Origin: DATNBT01 sp964579765
GTDB taxonomy: Bacteria > Acidobacteriota > Vicinamibacteria > Vicinamibacterales > CAVVIG01
Reading direction: 5' to 3'
Assembly (NCBI GenBank): GCA_964579765.1
Contig: CAZOIK010000159.1
Coordinates: 1-9,846 of the forward strand
DNA: 9,846 nucleotides
In this document: positions 5,510-9,846 of the stretch, piece after piece
How positions within the stretch are numbered: the stretch's first letter is position 1
How the letters are laid out: every line of letters begins with the position of its first letter
The notes under the pieces: model-generated
Databases searched by the model: none
Told to the model about the DNA's origin: nothing
The model's input: only the letters and a program-made list of their open reading frames with translations
Position numbers and translations under genes: made by a program

Positions 5510-6388
5510 ATGAAACGACTGAGTGTGTTTGCGTTCGTGTTCGCGCTGGCGGCATCGACCGTCTCTGCGCAGATCGTCAGCCATCCTGACGCGCCGATCA
5601 GGATCGGCCACTATCACCTGAACGTCACGAGCATCGACGCACACAAAAAGTTCTGGGTGGACACGCTCGGCGGCAAGGCGATCAAGTTCGGCAAGCTCGA
5701 CGTCGTCGAGTTCCCGGACGCGTTCGTCTTCCTCCACCAGCAGAAGCCCACCGGGCCGACGCGCGGGACGGCGTTCGACCACATCGGCTTCGCGGTGCCG
5801 GACGTGCCGGCGATGGCGAGGAAGCTGGCGGCGGCCGGCTACAAAGAGACGACCGGCCGTGAACCCAAGCCGGGCACTCCGGCGGCGCCGCCTTCGTCAG
5901 GCACGTCGGCCGTCTACGGACGGTTCGCGTATTTCCTCGGTCCTGATGGCGCGAAGATCGAGCTCGTCACGAGCGCCGACAAGAATGCGCCGCCAATCGT
6001 CGCGCACCACATCCACTTCATCAACAAGCAGTACGTCGAGATGCAGCAGTGGTACATGAAAGTGTTCGACGCCACGCTGCGCCCGGGCCAGACCGACTTC
6101 TTCATCGGCGCCGACTTGCCTGGCGTCGGCTACAGCCTCAACTTCTTCCGCTGGGAAGGCGATCAGTCGATCACGCACGTGCCCACGGCCGGGCGCGTCG
6201 TCGATCACGTGGGGTTCGAGGTGAAGAACCTCGAGCAGTTCTGCAAGGCGCTCGAGGCGAAAGGCATCACGCTGGCGCGGCCGTACAAGAAAAAGACGGC
6301 GGCGATGAACGGCATCGCCACCGCCATGCTTGTCGATCCGTGGGGCGTCTCGATCGAGCTGACCGAGGGTCTCGTCGCAATCAAATAG
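5510..6388 (+). CDS. Secreted VOC-superfamily (glyoxalase/bleomycin-resistance fold) protein, two modules
   Basis: 292 residues from ATG 5510; the adjacent in-frame ATG 5507 gives one more. Signal peptide at residues 1-20 (MKRLSVF..., cleavage after 'VSA'), so it is probably periplasmic, unusual for a VOC enzyme. Two VOC modules, about 31-155 and 163-288, each keep a likely metal triad: H36, H91 and E151; H169, H233 and E283. Shared patterns are 'HLNV..ID..KKFW' and 'DHIGF', then 'DHVGF' and 'DPWGVSIEL'. VOC proteins include glyoxalase I, epimerases and extradiol dioxygenases; nothing fixes the substrate. Frames reading upstream through the 9-mer repeat are rejected as the start because they would bury the signal peptide. 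The TAG stop abuts hairpin 2. Confidence 0.85.
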   Translation: MKRLSVFAFVFALAASTVSAQIVSHPDAPIRIGHYHLNVTSIDAHKKFWVDTLGGKAIKFGKLDVVEFPDAFVFLHQQKPTGPTRGTAFDHIGFAVPDVPAMARKLAAAGYKETTGREPKPGTPAAPPSSGTSAVYGRFAYFLGPDGAKIELVTSADKNAPPIVAHHIHFINKQYVEMQQWYMKVFDATLRPGQTDFFIGADLPGVGYSLNFFRWEGDQSITHVPTAGRVVDHVGFEVKNLEQFCKALEAKGITLARPYKKKTAAMNGIATAMLVDPWGVSIELTEGLVAIK

Positions 6389-6412
6389 GGCGACCCTTTC
6401 AGGGTCGCCTAC
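6389..6412 (-). repeat. REP-like hairpin 2 with GTAG foot
   Basis: Perfect 9-bp stem GGCGACCCT / AGGGTCGCC (6389-6397 with 6401-6409), loop TTC on the plus strand. On the minus strand GTAG (6412-6409) precedes the stem, sharing its outermost base. On the plus strand the stem is directly preceded by TAG, the stop codon of the VOC gene (6386-6388). Only GC separates it from hairpin 3, in the same orientation. The convergent position suggests termination for both flanking genes. Confidence 0.78.
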
Positions 6413-6414
6413 GC

Positions 6415-6438
6415 GGCGGGCCCGAAGGCCCGCCCTAC
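6415..6438 (-). repeat. REP-like hairpin 3 with GTAG foot and UUCG loop
   Basis: Perfect 8-bp stem GGCGGGCC / GGCCCGCC (6415-6422 with 6427-6434). On the minus strand the loop is TTCG closed by C-G, the sequence of the very stable UUCG tetraloop. GTAG (6438-6435) precedes the stem directly, and its TAG is the stop codon of the OYE-family gene. It forms a tandem pair with hairpin 2. Confidence 0.78.
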
Positions 6439-7499
6439 AGGCTCTTGAACGTCGTGTAGCCTTCGGCGCCCGGCGAGTAGAAGGTGTTCGCGTCGAAGTC
6501 CACGAGCGGCGCGCTCTTCTCGAAACGGATCGGGAGATCCGGGTTCGACGTGAACAGCTTGCCGTAGACGATGAAGTCGGCGCCGCCGCTCGCGAGCATC
6601 GCGTTGCCCGAGTCTTTCGTGAAGCCGCCGCCCGCCGCGAACGGCCCCTTGAAGAGCGGACGCAGCATCTTGAAGTAGCTCGGCTCGGGCGCCGACTGCA
6701 GCACGTGCAGGTACGCCAGTCCCATGCTGCCGATCGCCTTCACCAGTGTCGTGTAGGTATCGACCGGGTCGGCGTCGGCGATGTCGTTGAACGGCATCGC
6801 CGGGCTGATCTTGATCCCCACCTTCGAGGCCGATCCCGCGGCCTTGCTCATCGCCTCGAGCGCTTCGACCACGAAACGGATACGGTTGGTGGCGCTGCCA
6901 CCGTAGGCGTCGGTGCGCTGGTTCGTGTTGGTCGAGAGAAACTGCATCGGCAGGTAGCCGGACGCCGAGTGCAGCTCGACGCCGTCGAAGCCGGCGGCGA
7001 TCGCGTTCCTGGTCGCGTTCGCGTAGTCCTCGATGACGCCCGGGATCTCGCGGAGCTCGAGCGCGCGCGGCGTCGGCATGTCCTGCATCTGCAGCGTGTC
7101 CGTCCACATCTGGCCGGCCGGCTTCACCGCCGACGCCGAGATCGGCGGCTCGGTCGTGTAACGGTTCGCCGGATGCGCGATGCGGCCGACGTGCATGAAC
7201 TGCGCGAACATCCGACCGCCCTTTGCGTGGACGGCGTCGGTGATCTTCTTCCACGCGGCCACCTGCTCGGCGTTCTCGATGGCCGGCGTGCGCGCGTAGC
7301 CGAGGCCGACGGCGCACGGCGCGATGCCTTCGGTGAGGATCAGACCGGCCGAGGCGCGCTGCGCGTAGTACTCGATCGCGAGCTCGGAGGGCACGCCCTT
7401 CGCCAGCGCGCGGCTGCGCGTCATCGGCGCCATGATGATGCGGTTTCTGGTGTCGAAGCCGTCGATGCGGCCCGGAGTGAACAGCGTCACGTCAGCCAC
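6435..7499 (-). CDS. Old yellow enzyme family FMN-dependent alkene reductase (NemA-like)
   Basis: 354 residues, the full family length. TIM-barrel flavoenzyme using NAD(P)H to reduce electrophilic alkenes or nitro compounds in the cytosol. Evidence: 'NRIIMAPMTRSRA' with FMN-contact T27, 'YYAQRASAGLILTEG' (44-58), 'AQFMHVGRIAHP' (99-110), ELHSASGYL (175-183), 'TNQRTDAYGGS' (192-202) and the NemA-type tail 'YSPGAEGYTTF'. H177 and proton donor Y182 are kept, but the usual Asn of HxxN is S180, the usual Arg of G(V/I)RxSP is K230, and 'FGRPF' is YGKLF (312-316). GTG start at 7499 has a good SD, AAAGGGAG, about 6 nt upstream. It lies 62 bp behind the truncated haemoglobin. The TAG stop is the foot of hairpin 3. 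Confidence 0.92.
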   Translation of the reverse strand: MADVTLFTPGRIDGFDTRNRIIMAPMTRSRALAKGVPSELAIEYYAQRASAGLILTEGIAPCAVGLGYARTPAIENAEQVAAWKKITDAVHAKGGRMFAQFMHVGRIAHPANRYTTEPPISASAVKPAGQMWTDTLQMQDMPTPRALELREIPGVIEDYANATRNAIAAGFDGVELHSASGYLPMQFLSTNTNQRTDAYGGSATNRIRFVVEALEAMSKAAGSASKVGIKISPAMPFNDIADADPVDTYTTLVKAIGSMGLAYLHVLQSAPEPSYFKMLRPLFKGPFAAGGGFTKDSGNAMLASGGADFIVYGKLFTSNPDLPIRFEKSAPLVDFDANTFYSPGAEGYTTFKSL

Positions 7500-7519
7500 G
7501 GAATCTCCCTTTCGTCATC

Positions 7520-7542
7520 GCAGGCCTGAAGGCCTGCACTAC
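7520..7542 (-). repeat. REP-like hairpin 4 with GTAG foot, in the OYE leader
   Basis: Perfect 7-bp stem GCAGGCC / GGCCTGC (7520-7526 with 7531-7537), loop TGAA. On the minus strand GTAG (7542-7539) precedes it with one T between. It sits about 20 bp before the OYE start codon in the trHb-OYE gap, so it could act as an intercistronic attenuator or mRNA-stability element. Confidence 0.72.
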
Positions 7543-7553
7543 TCTCGTGTCGT

Positions 7554-7575
7554 GCAGACCCTCAGGTCTGCCCAC
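7554..7575 (-). repeat. REP-like hairpin 5 with GTGG foot, encoding the end of the globin gene
   Basis: Perfect 7-bp stem GCAGACC / GGTCTGC (7554-7560 with 7565-7571), 4-nt loop. On the minus strand the foot is GTGG (7575-7572), a variant of the GTAG of the other copies. The stop codon TGA of the globin gene (7564-7562) lies in the loop, and the last residues (GQT) are encoded by the foot and left arm. It is separated from hairpin 4 by 11 bp in the same orientation. Confidence 0.7.
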
Positions 7576-7942
7576 TGTTGATCAAGAACGTCGCGACGCC
7601 GTCGAGAAACGTCCGCATGACGATCTCGACGTCGGCCGGCACACCCGCCTCGGCCATCGCCTCGGTCATCAATTGCATCCAGCGATTGCGCGCGCGCTGG
7701 TCGATCGCGAAGCGGCCGTGCCTGGCGCGCAGACGCGGATGACCACGCTGTTCGAGATAGCGCTGGGGCCCGCCGAACCGGTAGATCAGAAAATCGCGAA
7801 GCCGCGCTTCGGCGCCCTCGAGATCGTCGGCCGGATACATCGGTCCGAGCACATCGTCCTGCGGCACTCGTCGGTAGAATGCCGCCACCACGCGGGCGAT
7901 GCCCTGCTCGCCAATTCGTGCGTAGACGTCGTCTTCCTGCAC
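7562..7942 (-). CDS. Group II truncated haemoglobin (GlbO/trHbO-like)
   Basis: 126 residues from GTG 7942. Cytosolic haem protein of the 2-on-2 globin fold, binding O2 or NO and usually linked to oxidative or nitrosative defence. Signature residues: 'VVAAFYRRV' with B10 Tyr (Y23), 'LGPMYPADDLEGAEARLRDFLI', 'FGGPQRYLEQRGHPRLRARHGRF' with proximal His F8 (H75), and Trp G8 at W88 in 'RNRWM', all as in group II. The same frame is open to an ATG at 8011, but the added residues are Arg/Pro-rich and unlike the family, so the GTG at 7942 is preferred; the SD is weak there. The OYE gene follows on the same strand, suggesting a stress-related operon. The stop lies in the loop of hairpin 5. Confidence 0.88.
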   Translation of the reverse strand: MQEDDVYARIGEQGIARVVAAFYRRVPQDDVLGPMYPADDLEGAEARLRDFLIYRFGGPQRYLEQRGHPRLRARHGRFAIDQRARNRWMQLMTEAMAEAGVPADVEIVMRTFLDGVATFLINSGQT

Positions 7943-8082
7943 AAGTATATCCGCGGATCTCCGACCGGCGCGCCGCGGCCGCGGCCCTGCGCAAAAACTG
8001 TCAGGTGCCACGGTTTGTCAGCGCCCGCGGCCCGTGCATTGTAATGGATGGCCGTTTTCGCGCAAATTTCCGCGACATTGCG

Positions 8083-8100
8083 CTGGTATGCCCGTTGCTA
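8083..8100 (+). promoter_or_regulatory. Sigma-54 (RpoN) -24/-12 promoter for the pilin gene
   Basis: CTGGTATG-CCCG-TTGCTA fits the consensus YTGGCACG-N4-TTGCW, with the essential GG (8085-8086) and GC (8097-8098) exactly 10 nt apart. The predicted transcript start, about 8110, lies just before an AGG SD (8118-8120) and 18 nt from GTG 8128. RpoN with PilR drives pilA in several bacteria. The regulator gene is not in this window. Confidence 0.6.
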
Positions 8101-8127
8101 ATCTCCCGACCATCTCCAGGTGCGCAC

Positions 8128-8631
8128 GTGCGTCATGAACACGGCTTCACGCTGATCGAACTGCTCATCGTCGTCGCCATCATCGGCGTCATCGCGGCGA
8201 TTGCCGTGCCCGGTCTGCTGCACGCGCGCATGGCCGGCAACGAGGCGTCGGCGATTGCGTCGCTGCGCGCCATCAGTTCCGCCGAGCAGGCGTACTCGGG
8301 CAAGTGCAACGGGTACGCGCCCGTGTTGACCGAGTTGTCGGCGGCCGGCAACTTCCTCTCGCCAGACTTGACGTCGGCCGCGAGCGTGGCCAAAAGCGGC
8401 TACACGGTCACGCTGGTCGCCGGCGCCGGCAACCAGGTGCTGCCGACGCAGGCCGCGGGATGCACGGCATCCGGCACGGCGTATTACGCGACCGCCGTTC
8501 CGCTGGCGATCGGATCGACGGGCACGCGCGGGTTCGCGACCGACGAGCCCGGCACGATCTGGCAGGACTCGTCGGGCGCCGCGCCCACGCAGCCGTTCAC
8601 CGCCGGCGGCACGGTTGCCGTCATCCAGTGA
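8128..8631 (+). CDS. Type IV pilin / pseudopilin (PilA-like)
   Basis: 167 residues. The leader peptide MRHEHG is followed by the class III signal: cleavage after G6, N-methylated F7, then TLIELLIVVAIIGVIAAIAV, with E11 as the conserved Glu+5. 'PGLLHARMAGNEASAIASLRAI' continues the N-terminal helix. C60 and C112 could form the C-terminal disulphide. The Ser/Thr/Gly-rich C-terminal domain ('SGYTVTLVAGAG', 'GTRGFATDEPGTIWQ') is like the small acidobacterial pilins. It is processed by a prepilin peptidase and assembled by a T4P or T2S-type machine, neither of which is in view. GTG 8128 is chosen for its correct 6-residue leader and the SD CCAGG 7 nt upstream; an upstream ATG at 8044 would precede the predicted transcript start. 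It stands alone, divergent from the globin. Confidence 0.9.
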   Translation: MRHEHGFTLIELLIVVAIIGVIAAIAVPGLLHARMAGNEASAIASLRAISSAEQAYSGKCNGYAPVLTELSAAGNFLSPDLTSAASVAKSGYTVTLVAGAGNQVLPTQAAGCTASGTAYYATAVPLAIGSTGTRGFATDEPGTIWQDSSGAAPTQPFTAGGTVAVIQ

Positions 8632-8645
8632 CCGCTTGACCTCGA

Positions 8646-8659
8646 GACCACTTCTGGTC
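8646..8659 (+). terminator. Weak hairpin downstream of the pilin gene
   Basis: GACCA / TGGTC, a 5-bp stem with loop CTTC, 14 bp past the pilin stop. No T-run follows, so it is a poor intrinsic terminator. Its right arm is part of TCTGGTCA, which repeats at 8667-8674. Confidence 0.25.
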
Positions 8660-8673
8660 ACGCAAATCTGGTC

Positions 8674-8793
8674 ATGTCTGAAAGGCCGCCCGGAAGGAAA
8701 CGACCCGGGCCGTTACGGGCCATGAAAGGAAGCGTCCTGAAGTACGAGCGCCCCTTCGACCCGATCGACGGCGAGTACGACATCGATCGGTAG
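8674..8793 (+). CDS. Possible 39-residue small protein
   Basis: An open frame from ATG 8674 to TAG 8793. The first half is very basic and Pro-rich (SERPPGRKRPGPLRA). The second half, after an internal ATG at 8722, is acidic and ends 'YERPFDPIDGEYDIDR'. From 8722 on almost every third codon position is G or C, which is coding-like. No clear SD precedes either start, and I do not recognise the protein. It could be a small gene, the conserved tail of a decayed gene, or chance. It occupies the middle of the 232-bp gap between the pilin and the MTHFR-like gene. The remainder, 8794-8863, holds only an imperfect GC-rich hairpin (8809-8833). Confidence 0.3.
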   Translation: MSERPPGRKRPGPLRAMKGSVLKYERPFDPIDGEYDIDR

Positions 8794-8863
8794 CGTGATC
8801 CTCGCCTATGCGCGCGGCGGCCATGTCCGCGCACACGACGCGTCGAGGTAGCGACTGCCGCGT

Positions 8864-9751
8864 CTAGCTCGGGACGTTCAGGCCGCCGTCGGCCGTGAAC
8901 TCGAACTCGCCCGCCGCCAGCTTCGCCAGCCAGTCGGTCGTCCGCTTCAATCCGCCGAACGGGAAGAAGTGCAGGCCCTGGATCAGCGTCTGCGGATTCT
9001 GCGCGCGGTAGTTCGCCAGCGCGACCAGCTGCTCGTCGGGCGCCGAGACGGTGAGCAGTTTGCTCAGCTGCGTCGCGTGCTTTGAAAACGCCTGCAGCGA
9101 CGGGCCGACGCCGCAGTCGAGCGCGTACTTGAGCAGCGTGCTCGCCTTGGCGAGCCCGGGGAGGCCGATGAAGATCGGGAGCGTGTTGATCGGCGCGATG
9201 GCCTTGTCCCACGCGATGACCGGTTCGGCCACGAACGAGAACTGCGTCACCAGCCGCAGGTCGGCACCGGTCTGCTTCGCGTACGCGTTCTTCCGGACGA
9301 TCGCGTCCTTGAGCGCCTCGGCGGAGACGTCCTTGTGTCCTTCCGGATGTCCCGCGACGCCGATCTTCTTGATGCCGTGCTTGTCGATGAAGCCGCGCTC
9401 GAGGATCTGCAGCGCGCTCTCGAATTCGCCCTCGGGCTTCGCGATGTCGCCCGCGACGCACAGCACACGCGTCACGCCGGCTTCGCCGACGAGGCGATTG
9501 AGGAAGTCGTCGAGCACGGCCGCGCTCTCCGTCCGCCGCGCGACGATGTGCGGAACGGGATCCATCTCTTCCTTCCGCAGCCGCGCCGCCAGGGCGATGG
9601 TGTCCGTGCGCGCGACACCCGGCACGTGCGGGATGTACATCGACGTGCCCTTCGGCACGAGATCCTGATATCGGTCGATGCGCGCGGCCTCGCGTACGGT
9701 CGTTTGAATCGAATATACGGCTACAAGGCTGCGCACGCTCTGGGTGTCCAT
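8864..9751 (-). CDS. Methylenetetrahydrofolate reductase-like flavoprotein (short MetF family)
   Basis: 295 residues if started at ATG 9751. MTHFR-family TIM barrel expected to bind FAD and a folate C1 carrier. Motifs: 'YIPHVPG' (39-45), 'PVPHIVAR' (65-72), VLCVAGD with D102 (E. coli D120), GVAGHPEGH (131-139), LVTQF with Q170 (E. coli Q183), 'FIGLPGLAK'. These fit the short MTHFR-like proteins linked to C1 or demethylation metabolism rather than full methionine-pathway MetF. The position of catalytic Glu28 ('SFEFFP' in E. coli) reads 'YSIQTT', giving Q16. The frame has no stop upstream and is continuous with the thiolase C-terminus from the right edge, so the real product may be a fusion. 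ATG 9751 is preceded by AT-rich TATGAT, 9 nt away, so an independent start is equally plausible. TAG stop without a hairpin. Confidence 0.82.
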   Translation of the reverse strand: MDTQSVRSLVAVYSIQTTVREAARIDRYQDLVPKGTSMYIPHVPGVARTDTIALAARLRKEEMDPVPHIVARRTESAAVLDDFLNRLVGEAGVTRVLCVAGDIAKPEGEFESALQILERGFIDKHGIKKIGVAGHPEGHKDVSAEALKDAIVRKNAYAKQTGADLRLVTQFSFVAEPVIAWDKAIAPINTLPIFIGLPGLAKASTLLKYALDCGVGPSLQAFSKHATQLSKLLTVSAPDEQLVALANYRAQNPQTLIQGLHFFPFGGLKRTTDWLAKLAAGEFEFTADGGLNVPS

Positions 9752-9846
9752 AATCAGTAGATCATATAATAGCGGGTTCGCGCGCTGGAAGAGCGCGGCG
9801 GCGCCCTGTCCGCCGCTGACGCACATCGTCACGACGCCGTAGCGTG
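9752..9846 (-). CDS. Thiolase (acetyl-CoA acyltransferase) C-terminal end, in frame with the MTHFR-like gene
   Basis: Partial; the body lies beyond the right edge. The minus-strand frame reads RYGVVTMCVSGGQGAAALFQ, then RANP: the C-terminal active-site block of thiolases, usually '(R/Q)(Y/F)G..TMCIGGGQG.A..FE'. The Cys is the base that activates CoA or acyl-CoA in Claisen condensation and thiolysis. Thiolases normally end within a few residues of this motif, but here no stop occurs and the frame runs through an AT-rich linker (LLYDLLI) into the MTHFR-like protein. A one-base shift in the linker would give TGA at 9756-9754, two bases before ATG 9751. It is therefore either a true thiolase-MTHFR fusion, a lost stop, or a sequencing indel. 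Confidence 0.65.
9761..9766 (-). promoter_or_regulatory. Possible -10 element before the MTHFR-like start
   Basis: On the minus strand TATGAT (5 of 6 to TATAAT) lies 9 nt before ATG 9751, inside a 24-nt stretch of about 25% GC in otherwise GC-rich DNA. A weak TTCCAG is 18 nt upstream. It would allow transcription of the MTHFR-like gene independent of the thiolase, nearly leaderless. Confidence 0.35.

Noticed and set aside
6705..7529. A 274-codon plus-strand frame opposite the OYE gene
   Set aside because: Antisense shadow of a highly conserved enzyme; His/Arg/Val-rich and motif-free.
7943..8011. A 23-residue N-terminal extension of the truncated haemoglobin from ATG 8011
   Set aside because: Pro/Arg-rich and unlike group II globin N-termini; the globin domain starts right after GTG 7942.
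8015..8045. Sigma-70-like TTGTCA / TGTAAT pair upstream of the pilin
   Set aside because: Spacer of 19 nt and a long leader; the sigma-54 element at 8083 has exact spacing and better placement.
8809..8833. GC-rich imperfect hairpin near the convergent end of the MTHFR-like gene
   Set aside because: Needs a bulge, has no T-run and lacks the GTAG foot; too weak to call a terminator or a sixth REP copy.
8658..9461. A 267-codon minus-strand frame overlapping the MTHFR-like gene
   Set aside because: Arg-rich shadow; the MTHFR motifs are all in another frame.

Overview
The window looks like GC-rich bacterial chromosome, most likely Acidobacteriota and probably the Vicinamibacteria (subdivision 6). 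I base this on codon use and on protein style: secreted proteins with repeated 'DGxPxLxG' units, the cytochrome c domain typical of secreted quinoproteins, and a short type IV pilin of the form these bacteria carry in many copies. No rRNA, tRNA, CRISPR array or transposase gene is visible. The lineage is inferred from protein character, not from a marker gene.

Layout, left to right. (1) 1-850, minus strand: a CHRD-like secreted protein followed by the N-terminal half of a c-type cytochrome or quinoprotein subunit that runs off the left edge. (2) 880-2426, plus strand: an FRG-domain protein and an FMN/PPOX-fold protein 5 bp apart, bracketed by two similar 31-bp direct repeats. (3) 2553-4079, minus strand: a large secreted protein made of two diverged copies of one domain. 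Its start lies 17 bp from the divergent start of the next unit. (4) 4097-6388, plus strand: a DUF2914 membrane protein, a small 92-residue protein and a secreted double-VOC protein. (5) 6435-7942, minus strand: a group II truncated haemoglobin followed by an old-yellow-enzyme reductase. (6) 8128-8631, plus strand: a type IV pilin behind a good sigma-54 promoter match, then a possible 39-residue ORF. (7) 8864-9846, minus strand: a methylenetetrahydrofolate-reductase-like protein whose reading frame continues without a stop from the C-terminus of a thiolase entering from the right edge.

The most unusual layer is not a gene. Five GC-rich hairpins (2532-2556, 6389-6412, 6415-6438, 7520-7542, 7554-7575) share stem size, loop size, orientation and a GTAG foot (GTGG in one), but their stem sequences differ by compensated base pairs. 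This is the architecture of REP elements moved by RAYT transposases. Four genes end in or against these hairpins, so the repeats appear to supply their stop codons and probably their terminators. Two short tandem repeats whose units look like Shine-Dalgarno cores sit directly before start codons (392-417 and 5464-5508).

The genes do not form one pathway. Plausible local themes are redox and electrophile handling (trHb plus OYE), C1/acyl metabolism (thiolase plus MTHFR-like) and surface or secreted functions (pilin, CHRD, duplicated secreted protein).
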